From contig SADC01001275.1 of assembly GCA_004194705.1 (NCBI GenBank), forward strand, positions 186,001-250,000: 64,000 nt of DNA, in the 5' to 3' direction. Under the pieces are notes generated by a model. The model had not been told where the DNA came from. It made no database searches and saw only the letters and a program-made list of their open reading frames with translations. The position numbers were made by a program, and so were the translations under genes. This DNA comes from Ditylenchus dipsaci. Taxonomy: Eukaryota > Nematoda > Chromadorea > Rhabditida > Anguinidae. Of the stretch, positions 1 to 12,500 are shown one piece after another; positions within the stretch are counted from its first letter, which is position 1; each line of letters opens with the position of its first letter.

Positions 1-1800
1 GGCTTTCTGTTGTGAAGGTCTTATAAGATGCGAAATTCGGGGTCTCATCAATCTTTTGTGTTAGTTCTTTACCGCTTTCACCTATAATATTTCAAAAGAT
101 GAATTCTACATCATAACTGGAAGTCACTCTTAGTATGACCCAAATTTGGCTATGACATGTTTTATGACAAATATATATGCCTTGTAAAATATTTTTTGTA
201 TTAAAATCCTAAATTCTTAAGTCACGTCAGTTATTGTCGTTTACTGAATTTTTCAATGTGAAAAGTTGTTTATGGATTTTGTTTCATAATAATGTTGATA
301 ATTTTGAAAATAACAAGTGAAATCCAAAATATTGTGATTAAACGGAGTTTGACTACAACGTTAAAACTAAAGTTATAAATAATGATTTTTAAAAATATGT
401 GAAGGGTGGCCAGAAATAATTGAAATGAGAGTCTAGATGAAATTCTTGATTAGGTCCAAGGATGCGGTGATATTTAGTGACTAAAAAATGTACATTCTAA
501 CTAAAATAAGTATATTTTAGAATATTTAGATTTTTTTTATATCTTGATATTAAATTGAAAAATAACCGAATATAAATAAAAACATTAAAATATATTTTGA
601 TCTTTGCCCGCTTCATGTTTTTAACGATAGTATTAAAATAAAAAGGTACTGTATTAGTTCTATAAAAGGGAAAATTTGCCTACTACAAGATGTCGGAAGA
701 AGACACAAAAATAAGAGAATGAAATTGCAGAAAAATCGATCGAAAAGCCTTCTTAATATAAACATTTTTTGATAAAGCAGAGTGAATTTACATAGTTTTG
801 GTTAAGGAGTAAAAAATATTTATTGCTGAAAAGATTTCGAGAAATTTCGCTCAAGTGCTGAATAAACAAAAATAGCGCACAATAATATGAACTTAAATAT
901 GACTAATGATTAATTCATTACTATAAAAAATAAATCCATTTGAAAATTATAAACGCATTAAAATAATGTAGTTTAAAAATCAGATATAAAGTCGCGGAAG
1001 AAAGTTACCACCCTCACGAAAAATTTCTTGGGTTTACATGCATTTAAAGCTATTCTTCAGTGGAAAAAAACAAAAAAATTTAGGGTAGTTTTGTAGAAAA
1101 TTTCTTTTTCTACAAAAAATTTTGATTTTTTATTGCAAGAATTGCGTAAAATTAGAATATTATTGCGTAAAACGATAAAAAAAAAGACTAAAAGTTTTAT
1201 TCAGTGCTAAAATTAGAGGTCCAGAAAAGTTACCGCCCGATCACACTTTGTATCTTTTTAAATTCTTTTGTTGAAAATCGAAAAACTATCGTGCATAAAA
1301 TATTATCGTGCTCTGAATTTTAGCTACTATTAGATTGGTGGATAAGTTTCCGGACTGGTATTAAAATTCAATGAACTTTGAGTCCTGAATGAAACGTTTT
1401 TTTACAGTTATCTTCGTTATTAACTAAGCTATCATTATCATATGGAGGCTTATTAGAGACTGGGTGGATAATTGAAACTGAGACATAATGATAAAAAATA
1501 CGTTATATGAGTGTCGAGGCGGGAAAAAACAATTTACATCACTGGTCTTATCTTTTAAGTAGTATTCGAAAAGAAGCACTCGAAATTTTAATTTTGAGTG
1601 AAGTACTCATTGAAAAGGTATTCTTTTCAAATAAATGTGATTTTTTTTTGATTTACGTTGATAGTATCATTGCAGTCCTTTTTTAATTAAATATGGTCTA
1701 ATTATAGCAGATAAGGCTATAAATCAAATTTAATTGTGACAGCTTTTTGTGTATTGTTTTATTTTAAATAATTTCTTGCAATTATTTATTAATTCTGCTA
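1..1800. other. Gene-free AT-rich stretch
   Basis: No convincing exon, conserved motif or structured RNA was seen on either strand. The sequence is AT-rich with many stops. It probably lies upstream of the RING/B-box gene or belongs to another gene's intron. Confidence 0.5.
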
Positions 1801-1810
1801 ATTGATTATG

Positions 1811-2200
1811 TACCGTATTTCCTCTAATATAACGGCCCCCTCTAATATAACGGCCCCTGGCAGGTGAATCAAATATATAACGGCCCCCTCCAATATAACG
1901 GCCCCCGATGCTTTTTCGAAAAATTTGTCTCTGTTTTCACAAAAACTTTTTTTGAATTCGCGCTTTTTTGCCGCGATTTTTTAGGCTATTCATTTAGTTT
2001 TGTGTTTTTGCCTGTATTTTGCAAAAAGTGGACTCGGATGAGAATGAAGAAAGCGGTTACTTTAGCGATGAATCCCTGAATATTGAACTCTAACTTGTCT
2101 TTGCGTTGTTACGGTATTTCCTCTAATTGCGCCCCCTTCCAATTGCCGCCCCCCCCCCTCTAATTGCCGCCCCCCCCTAGAGGTCGATCGAAAAATAAGC
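1811..2200. repeat. CTCTAATATAACGGCC-type word repeats (MITE ends)
   Basis: Two same-strand copies of the word GTATTTCCTCTAAT lie near 1814 and 2111. Each is followed by repeated CTCTAATATAACGGCCCC or CTAATTGCCGCCCCC words. A matching inverted end lies near 6722-6740. These look like ends of small TA-type inverted-repeat elements. The long C-runs near 2150 are also places where base counts may be unreliable. Confidence 0.55.
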
Positions 2201-2214
2201 GCAAGAGTCTTGCT

Positions 2215-2625
2215 CGGAATCATGTCTAAGGTAAGTGAGTGCGCGCATCTCTAACTCTCAAGCCCCCTGCGCCCCCTTCGGGGCGCAAGGGGCTTGGTTG
2301 CTTGGGGTTGAGATGCGCACACCACATACCTTAGACACAAATCACTCGAAAGTGACTCTGGATGCATGAAAATGTATGCATACCAGAGTTTATTTATGCG
2401 GTAGGCCCCAGTCAACAAAACTATGTTCAAATTCCATCTTTTTGTGGTATCCAGGTACCCTTCCAGGTTGAATTTCTTTGTGGGACCAAGGCAAAAAGTC
2501 AAATTTTAGTCAAAATTTTGTTTTTCAAAAAATCCATTTTTGTGTGGAAAATGTCAGAAAATAACATTTTTATCGTTATAAGCATATAAAAGTTACTTAG
2601 GAGTCGTTTAAACACTATTTTTAAA
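2215..2625. repeat. Partial copy of the GC-hairpin foldback family
   Basis: The core is a GC-rich palindrome (AAGCCCCCTGCGCCCC and its complement) flanked by the inverted words GTCTAAGGTAAGTG and CATACCTTAGAC. One arm continues to about 2625. The same core and arm recur at 6776-7452, 22857-23445 and 50230-50925, and in part at 5575-5805. Confidence 0.7.
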
Positions 2626-2722
2626 TAAGTGAAAAAACAAATATCTCGTATAATATACAAGAAAGCCAAAGTATCCGATTCTCATACAAGGAAGCCAAAC
2701 CCGTGATTACAATACAGTCGAC

Positions 2723-2937
2723 GGGACGCAACCAACTCGCCAACGCAAAGACTCGCCAACGGCAGAACTCGCCAACGAGCAACTCCCCAACGGTCCCTTT
2801 AAAACGCCCTCTATGGCCGGACTCAAGGGGCAGTTTAACAGAATTTTTCGTTTTCGAGTTTTGCCGTTGGCGAGTTTTCACGTTGGCGAATTTTTTAGTG
2901 TTGGTGAGTTTTGGCGTTGGCAAGTCTTTTGCGTCCC
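2723..2937. mobile_element. Short inverted-array element, word ACTCGCCAACG
   Basis: The left end begins GGGACGCAACC and runs into tandem ACTCGCCAACG words about 16 bp apart. The right end carries the same words inverted and ends GCGTCCC. The 7-bp direct repeat AGTCGAC flanks it at 2716-2722 and 2938-2944. No transposase is present, so it is non-autonomous. Confidence 0.65.
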
Positions 2938-3502
2938 AGTCGACTCTCAAAATAATGCCACTTATTAGGACCAGTCAAAGGTCAGGTTTTATCCCACGTA
3001 AATTTCGCTGCTTTTTCGCTGCAACTTTTCCAAGGCTCGGAGTCACGTTTTATTGCTCGTTAACTGTGCCTAAAAAACAATTAAATGCCACGTGAAAAAA
3101 AGCGTGAAATTTTATATTGCTCCAATGAAAAGAAAAAACAGAAAGCTTCGTGGTCAAGGAACTCGAATAGTGTTGGGACGGCATTCCTTAATCCGATTTC
3201 TGGAGTTCTTCCATTCCTATTTCTCTTTTCCAAAAAATGATAAAATTTTAGGCAAAAATTTTCTTTCACAGTTTTCTTTTTTTTAATTTTTAAATTTATC
3301 CCTAATTTTTAAATTCCTGATTTTTTGTATTTTCTCATTCCGGTATCCCAATCCAGATAGTTTAGAAATTATGATTTTCGTTCCATTCCTAAACTCAATT
3401 AATAAAGCAAAGTCACCGAAATCAAAACTAATGTTTTGATCAGAGTCAGAGTTCAACAAATACGAAAGAAATGCAACAACTTTTACTATTATAGCAAAAA
3501 AC

Positions 3503-6500
3503 ATGCAAGAAGGAAGTGGTTCGCTTGAAACGTCGCCTCAAGATAGCTCTGAGTGCCCAGTTTGCTATGAAATATTAGAAGAGCCTAAACAACTTTCCTG
3601 TGGCCATTCCCTTTGTGCTCACTGCACTCTGGTATTGGCTAAACATGACAACCAGAAAACCAAAATAGAGTGTCCACAGTGTCGAACAAACACTGTGGTG
3701 CCGGAAACTGGCCTCCCCACAAATTTTGCTCTAAAAGGTATTGAGTTTTAATTTTTTACTAACTACAGTTCTATTGAAAAAAATTAACGCTTTTTGCAAG
3801 GCTGATCTTTAAAAATATTTTAGCACAGATCGACTTAGTTTTTTATCACCATTTTCTGATATGCAATAACGAAAATCAAACATTTGCAAAGTCCGATGTG
3901 TTTTTGGTCTCACCTGTTTCAACACGGGAATTCGCGACTGGAATAAGGGTTCCTATGAGGGTTTTTTTCAAATTCCGTTCAAGACAAAAAAGATTTAAAC
4001 TTGGGAAAATTCGAAAAATTCTTTATTTGAATCTTTTTTGTCTTGAACGTAATTTAAAATTTAATCTTTAATTTAACGAAATTTGAGAGCACTTCACTAG
4101 TAAATCGGCCATGCTGAACATGAATCCGGTCTCAGAATTTCTAAGTTTGCAATCAAGCTGGTTTTTGAGACATTATTTGGGCCTATTTTACGTTCGTTTG
4201 ATAGTCTTAAAGACTTATGTTCGGAGGCCCAGTTTTGTGATATTCATGCTCAGAAGGTTCTAAAATCCTTTTAGGAAACCTTATTCCGGTCGGGAATTCC
4301 CGTGTTAAAAGACGGGATAAAAAGTTAAAAGTTCTGCAATTTTGGTCGGACCCTTTGGTCGAACTGAGTACGATGACACTAAATTTGATCAATTTTTCTC
4401 ACTAGCTCGCCGAGCTGTGGCCTCCCGAACTTTGGTACTCAGAAAAACCAGTACATTTCTTATAATGATTTATACTTAGTAATAATAGGATGATGTACCC
4501 TCGTTTGAAAACTAATTCGACGCAGAATGAGCTACTCTTTCTAATGAGTACAAAACAATTATAGTCTGTAATAAACTTTGGCTGAAAAAACTGTGTTTTT
4601 TTAAAAATCAGCATTTTTCGAACACCAATTTCCGGCGTAAAAACCGCCATAAAAATCGGAAATGAGCGTGGACCTTTCTGAATTTAAGTGCATCAGAAAG
4701 AGCATTTCCTAAGGCACCTTTCTGGCGAAAAAGGACCCTAAAAAACTTAGGGGAGGTGAGACAAAAAAAGCCTTTGAAGTTGGCTAGTCATCACTAACTC
4801 TTTTTAAAAGTTTTTTTCACGTCAAAAACTCAAAAGACTTTTCCGATTTTTACGACGGTTTTTACGCCGAAAATTGGTGTTCGAAAAATGCTGATTTTTT
4901 GAAAAAACACACATTTTCAGCCAAATTTCATTACAGTCTATAATTGTTTTGTACTCATTAGAAAGAGTTACTCTTTCTGCGTCGAATAAAGGTTTGAAAC
5001 AGTGTACATCATCATATTTTCACCAAGTATAAAAAATTTTAAGAAATGTACTGGTTTTTCTGAGTTCCAAACTTCGGGAGGCCACAGCTCGGTGAACAGT
5101 GACAAAAAATGACCTAATTCAGTGCAATCTTACTCAAAAAATCGTAAGCTTCCATTTGAGCCCAAACACTTAATTTCTAATTTTCTGAGGGGTCGAGGTG
5201 GCCTTGACGAAACTACAAAATTACAGAACTTCTCTTATAAAAAAGCACTTTGAAGTACACGAAAAAACCAGGCAAAATCCTAAATTTTCTGTTTTCAACA
5301 TCAGATATCGAAAAATTGCCATTAAAAAGTGAGTCGATTTGTATATATGACGCTAATTTGAGTATGACATTTTTGGTTAGCCTCTGTCTTAGTTTTTACT
5401 TAACTTTCAACAATTTAGGACTGGTACAAACATTGAAGAATACCTTGAAGGCGGCCCAGTTAAACAGTAAATATGACCGATGTGCCGTTTGTTTGATAAA
5501 ATGTGCGCCACACCAAATGCTAATTTGCACCACTTGCACCACGAAGGGCTGCAGAGCAAGCCAAAGGTAGGCAATGTTAGGCTTAGGTGATAATAAGATC
5601 TATGGTATACACACCCGAAGAGTGTGTATACACCCTCAAAGGGAACTTGAGGGCTTGGAGTTGGGATGCACACACTTACCTTAGACACAAATCTCTCAAA
5701 AGTGATTCTGGGTGCATGAAAAATATATGTATACCAGAATTTATTTATGCCCCGTCAACGAAACTGTGCTTAAATTTATCCGATTTGCTGCTGATGGATT
5801 TTTAAATTTTCAGGAGTCATTATGTGGATTTTGTGCCTTTAAAAACCACAAATCTCACAACTTAATTGAAGCCGCAGATTTCGCAAGTGAAAAGTATCAC
5901 CAAAAAGTTACTGATGAGATCAAAAAGCTCGTCTCTACGACCACTCCTGGTGTCAAATTGTTGGCAGAGGGCTTTAAGAAGATTGAATTTGACTTGGGGC
6001 AGGCTTTCGAAGAGTTCTATGTAATTTTTGAAAAATATCAAACTGTTTATCAACGAAAATATGTTGCAGGACATTCCTGACCAACTCAGCAAGCTTTCTA
6101 ATGCGAACTCCCAGTTTAAAATCTATTCCAAGGCTGATCTTGCAAATAACTTGGATGTTATGCGCTCAACCAAAGAGCTGACCACCAAGGTAAAACTTTG
6201 TCTATAGCTCAATAAAAAATTAACTTATCTTCGTCGTAACAAAATATTTTTATAAAATGCTATTTTCTTTTAATTTCAATTTCATTGTAGGTTTGCAGTA
6301 AAAAGGTGGTAGAAAGTTAGATTTTGTTGACGAAATTTGAAAGTTCAACAGAATGATGATTTCAGTAATGCAATTGTTAGAGAAAAAAGCATGTACTGAA
6401 AAAAAAAATTCTAAGCCTTTAAATCTCATCAATAATGCAATTAAGTAAGTATTTATCAATTTTATATATTTTATCAATCAATATTTTTTATGTTGATTAC

Positions 6501-9500
6501 GATAATTATGGTAATTTCGATCAATCCTATTAGTCATAATTCATCAGTAAATAAATCATCATGATAAAAGTGATTATGGTCAATTTCATCACCATATTCA
6601 GCCCGATCAATATATAAATCTGGTGGTAAAAATGAGTGGCCCTTCAAACCGAATGAGGTCCGCATTTTTGATTTACAATTTCAAGATTTTTGGGCATCCA
6701 AAAATAAAGCCCCGGTGCTCTATTAGAGGAAATACGGTATTTGTTTGCATATCGGCACTTGTGCACTTGGGGGCCCTTTTTGGTTAACTGTAAATATGGT
6801 TTAAACGTCTCCTAAGTAATTTTTATACGCCAGAAACGATAAAAAAGTTGTTTCCTAACAATTTTTGCACTAAAAAGTGAAGTTCTTAACAAAAAGTTAG
6901 TTACCAATAGATTGACCAAATTCCTTGGTCCCCGAAGCTAATTAAACCAAAAAGGGTACCTATACATCTTAAAAAAACCAAAAAAGATGGAATTTGAACG
7001 TAGTTTTGTTAGCTGGAGCCTACCGCATTAAGAAACTCTGGTATGCATATTGTTTTTAGGCATCCAGAGTTACTTCGAGTGATTGGTGTCTAAGGTATGT
7101 GGGTGTGCGCATCTCAACTCCAAGCCCCCTGCGCCCCCGAAGGGGGTGCAGGGGCTTGGTTGGTTAGAGATGCTCGCACTCACTTACCTCAGACATGATT
7201 CCGAGATAGACTCTCGATCATACATGCATTAAAGACTCTTTTTGCCCAGCTCCAGTTACCAAAACGTGGTAGGGTACCTTAATATACGATATTTTACCTT
7301 GGGGGACCAAGGCAGTTGGTCAATCGTTGGTAGCCAACTTTTTTTGAGAACTTCATTTTTTAGTGCGGAAATTGTTAGGAAACAACTTTTTTCATCGTTC
7401 CTGGCGTATAAAAATTACTTAGGAGACGTTTAAACCATATTTACAGTTACCCAAAAAAGGGTAGTGATTTTTGAATTTGAACAGCACTTATACATGCAAA
7501 TCCAGCATGCTCAGATTTTCTGATTCAGAAGGATAAACTCATGATTTTTGATAATAAGCCGAGAAAGCCGTGAAAAAACCACATCGGGGTGGCTTCGGAA
7601 AATGGCTAGACACAATAGACCCTTTCTAGGTGGCTTTTACGTATCAAAAAAATCCTAGAAAGCCAAGTCGTGACTTGAATGGTTATATTTTGCTAGTCCT
7701 CCTTACATCTTTTACTAATAAAATCAAAACAAGGGATAACAGGCGCCTATCGCGCCACTATAGTATTTTGAAAATTACGGATGGCCACCGATTTTTTCAC
7801 TATAAAATTTTGAGTTTTAAATAGTGATCAAGTGATTAAGTTGACCATGATCAACATGATCACCTTTATCAACATATTTTCTATGACTACTAATAGACGG
7901 TTAACGAAATTATTGTGATTATCATAATCAACATGTTAAAATATGAAAACATTTTTGGTGAAAAAATCGGTGGCCCCCCCCCCCTTAAAAATAAAAAATA
8001 GGCCATTTTTCTAACTTAAAATTGTGTGGGGAAAAATGTTTGTTAAGCCCAAAGTTGCGATTTTACACACCCCAACTTCAATACCTGGTGTAGGTATCAC
8101 CTGGCCAGGTTGATATCCAGGTAACTCAAGAGTAGGGCTATATTCACCCAAATTACCTGAAAGGTCAAACGTTAGTCTTTCTATATCTGAAATTACGGTA
8201 AAATAAAAAGTGCGCAGCCAGGTGGATTCGAACCAGCATCCTCGGCAGTGGCTGTCCAAGTGGTCGTCCACTTGTATCAAAAAAAAATTCACGTTTGTGG
8301 ATTCCAAGATTCTTTTTCTGAACTAATTCGTGCGTGCTGAAGATGGTTTGACAGTGGTAAAATCACGTTTTATCGAGAAATTTTTCAGATATCGTAAATT
8401 CTTGATTCTGATAAATCAAGAGTTCACAATAACTCAGAAATTTATTGATAAAACGTGATTTTACCACTGTCGAACCATCTTCAGCATGCTCGAATTAGTG
8501 CAGAAAAATTATTTTGAAACCCGAAAACGTAAAAAAAATTTTAATCCAAGTGAACGACCACTTGGATAGCCACTGCCGAGGATGCTGGTTCAAATCCACC
8601 TGGGTGCATACCTTATTTTTATTATAATTTTGAGTGCTTACGTAGCGTAGAGGTCCATATGCTCATCGCCAAGGTTACTGGTTCGAATCTCTCTGGGTGC
8701 AATCAGTCCAGAGTAGAAAACCGCGATTCAAATTTAACCGTTTTTAGAACACAGTTTTGGATTGGATCGTTTGGGTTTTTAGGTCTATACCCGAAATTAA
8801 ACCGAACCGAAGAAGATGTAGCTTAACAAACCATATCTTTATCAAAACAACTACTTAGCAAAAAAAACTTAGCAAAACGACCATTTAGCAAATTGGCGCT
8901 TAAATTGTGAATTCTTAGCAAAAGCGCGCTTAAATTTTTTTCTTAGCAAAACGACCGCTTAGCAAATCGACCACTTAGCAAATCGCCGCTTAAATTTCGG
9001 GGTACAGCCCTAAAAAGCTCAAATAACCCTTTTTTACCATAAAAATATTGTATTTCATAACGGACTACGGTCCTAGAAAGGGACTATGTCCCATTTTGGG
9101 ATTAAAGTCCCTTGGTCCCATAGTGCCTGTTTGGGACTAATTGGACTTTTTAGGGACTATTTTTAGTCCCGATTAGTCCTTTTTTAATAAGGAAAAGGGC
9201 GAAAATCTCATCCCTGTACCAAAGTTTAAAGTCAAGACTCGTTTTCGGAAATATCACCAGAAAAAAAACTCGTGGCTCCTTGAATTCAGTTGAACTACAG
9301 CAGCGTGAAAAAGTGAAATGCATGACAACATTTGTAGAAAAGCACAAAATAGCCTACAGTCAAACCTCTATATAACGGCACCCCTAGGGACCGCAAAAAG
9401 TGCCGTTATATAAAAGATGCCGTTATATAGAGGGTTTACTTTGACTGAATTTTAGTATAACCCGACCAAATTGGTCTTATTTTGGGTGCCGTTATATAGA

Positions 9501-12500
9501 GGTTTGACTGTATTATCAAAGAAAATAGGCGATTATCATTATGTATTTGGACTATTTTCGCCTACAAAGCCGTTTTATTGCTGTCCGTTGATCGACTTAA
9601 TTTTTTGTCCATTCACTTATTTTGTTTAATGATTGAACTATTTGTTTAGGCCTGTCGGGATCTAGAAAGAATTCAAAAGCTGCTGAAAGAAAACATCATG
9701 GACTTTTCGCTCATTGCCAGAATTTATTCTTTAGATCTAGCAGAAAAGTTGAAAGCGTTAATGAAATCAGAAAAGGCAGCTATTAACCCAGACAAAAACG
9801 TGAATAACAGCCATCGAGGTTAACTTAACACTTTAAAAATAACATAAATTTTTTCAAGTACTCCGCATTTTTTCTCGAGATGCTGAGTTAACACATTTTT
9901 GAAGTCGGAATTCGGCAAATTTTGGGGTTTAAATTCAACATTTTGGGCCGGAATTAAAAAATTAAAAAGTAATATGATCAAGACAAAAAAGTTGGTAACT
10001 TTTAGAACGAGAAAGGAATGAAAATTGTTATGGTTAGAAGCAGTGCTGGGCATTTCAAAATTTTCGCTTCCGCTCTTGAGTCTTATACCAATAATTTTTG
10101 CTCTTGGCTCGTGTGATTTTCGCTCTTGGCTCATAGCTCCCGCGCAAATAGATAGCCCTTGAGACAAAGTTGGCTTAAATTTCTGGCTGATTGTCTCGAA
10201 TAGTCTAACAATGTGTTGAAAGTAGCATCACAAAATAATTTTTTCGCTCGGAGTAAAAATTTTCAAACTTTCTAAAAAATCTTTCAGACAAAAAAATCGC
10301 TCCTGCTCTTGGCTCCTAGCTCGAACATTTTTGCTCCTGCTCTTGCTCTTGGTTAGGAGCGGAGAATTTAGGAGCTAAGAGCGAAGTCAACAGCGGAAAA
10401 TCGCCCAGCTCTGGTTAGAACTGAGAAGAGACTTTAGTCTCACACTGGATTGTGTTGGATTGACGAAAAGTCCGTGCATGGCACTAATTTAAACTAGAGA
10501 TGGCAAATGGCCTATTTCGGGACGGGACAAAATTTACATTAAAAAATTTCGGAACGGGACACCGGGACGGGACAAGGCCTAAAAACCCTTCGGGACGGGA
10601 CGTCCCGACCCATTAATAAGGGAAAAATAAAGGAAAAATAAAGGAAAAATCGGAAAATCATTCCGGGACGGGACACCGGGACGGGACACACTAGAATTTT
10701 TTCCGGGACGGGACAAGCCCTAAAATCCCTTCGGGACGGGATTTCCGTCCCGTCCCGAGGCCATCTCTAATTTAAACCCATATTCAGAACAAATTATTGG
10801 CATATTAAAATTTAAAATTTACCTACAAAAATAAAATTATTTTCAGTACGTTTGTGCCAGAACTGCATCGGTTAACCGACATCCGGCAATTTTTGACAAC
10901 CGATATCTGGTATCCGAAAAATGGCAAATTTTTGAAAATGAAAAAAAAATCAGCAATTTTTTCAAAGTTTATTGAAAATATCCAAAATCCGGTATCCAGC
11001 ACTAAAATAAAATAATTGGGTGGCGGATAACTGAAATTTGAGTGTAGGTGTTTGCATTGAAATCCACAAATTATAGATAGGGAAGCTGCAGGTCCATCCA
11101 ACTTGACAGTCAAAGAAAAAATACCTAGCAAAGGCTCAATCTGGAAGCTAAATGAAATAATCATGTGCAAATGCACCAAGACTGCCTCATTCTACAAAGC
11201 GAAAATTGTGGATGTTTTCCAGTACGATGATGACATCGCTTATCAAGTGCATTATTTAGTAGGCACTTTAGTGATTTAATCATAGAGATTGTTTTAATAG
11301 AGCCCCTTGTACTAAAATTTTTGACATAGGTTTGCAAAAAATGGCAGAAAATTTGTCTAAAGCACAAACATCCACCAAAAATCCAGGCTAAAATCCACAA
11401 CTCCGGTTAGGAGTTACTTAAAAAGTTTTTAAAGCCACCTCAATTTTACGGTTTTGTGCTTAAAATAGAGCTGAGATGTTGAATTTGAGGGTTCCGGAAA
11501 GATATTTGACAGAAAAACGAAAAAATCAGTGTAAAAAGGCCAAAATAGGCGAAAAAAATATTTGGCGGGAATTCAAAAAGTGTGACCGACGGTAGTCCAA
11601 ATACTATATGTAGATTTTGCCTACCTACGTTTTTCGTACAACATGAAATAATTTACATCACAGCACCACATTTAAAAAATAAATATTAGGTATATTTAAT
11701 CACTTTTAACTAGGGCCTCTTAGAGAAAATTACGGCAAATCACAATTGTATGAACAAAACTATTCAGGGTTGGTCTAACAGACACGATGAAAGGATTGCT
11801 GGTAGTCAGACAAATATCCTATTTCGAAAGTACATTGAAGAGGTTAGAATAAAGATTTTTGACGCTACTCGTTTTTAAACTCCCATCCCCCACCCCAAAG
11901 CTACTCGGTTTTACCCGGACAAAGCTTCTTTTGCAGCTAATCGACTTTTTTCTGCAGCTAAAAGACTTTTTTTGCAGCTATTTTTTTAAATAAAAATCTG
12001 CTTATTTTATGCTTGTATTGTTGTTTTTTACAAGGTTATTGTACGGCTGAAGAGAGGAGGGGTGCGAATCATATTTTGAACTCTTTTTACATCATTTTTT
12101 ATGTTTTTCACACAATTTTGTTATTAAAAGGTTGCTCAAGGTCTTAACTATCCAGCTAACCGTCAGCACAGGGTTTCATAAACTACTGGAGCTCACTAAC
12201 AAGCCATGACCTCGCTTACGTCTTCTTTTTATCCGAAAATACATCATTTTGGGTTCTTCTCACAGCTTTGATTGGTGTATTTTCCACTGTTATGTGTCAC
12301 TGCTTCTTTTAGACGCTCTTTCTAGACGCTTACAAGCCATCTAAGTGTCGGGCTTGAGTTCATCCAGTGCGGAAAATCCTAAACTGGGGATGACGCTGCT
12401 GTCGTAGGCATCCGGTACAAGCTTATTAAAAAGTTAATATCACATTTGAGAAGTCAACAAAATCGGTAGCAAAGGAGGTGGTGAAAACAAAAGTGAATGA

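Larger units (their letters stand above)
6190..9649. other. Intron 4 of the RING gene, filled with repeats
   Basis: No exon was found in this 3.5 kb interval. It holds a full GC-hairpin foldback, a tRNA-like foldback, a tRNA-like fragment, a CTTAGCAAAACGACC word array, GGGACT words near 9060-9180 and a small TA-type MITE. The remainder is AT-rich. Confidence 0.6.

Noticed and set aside
1864..2079. 71-aa open frame
   Set aside because: It starts inside the AACGGCCCC word repeats and shows no protein-like features.
8637..8700. Functional tRNA gene
   Set aside because: The A and B boxes are recognisable but the acceptor stem does not pair and the anticodon arm is unclear.
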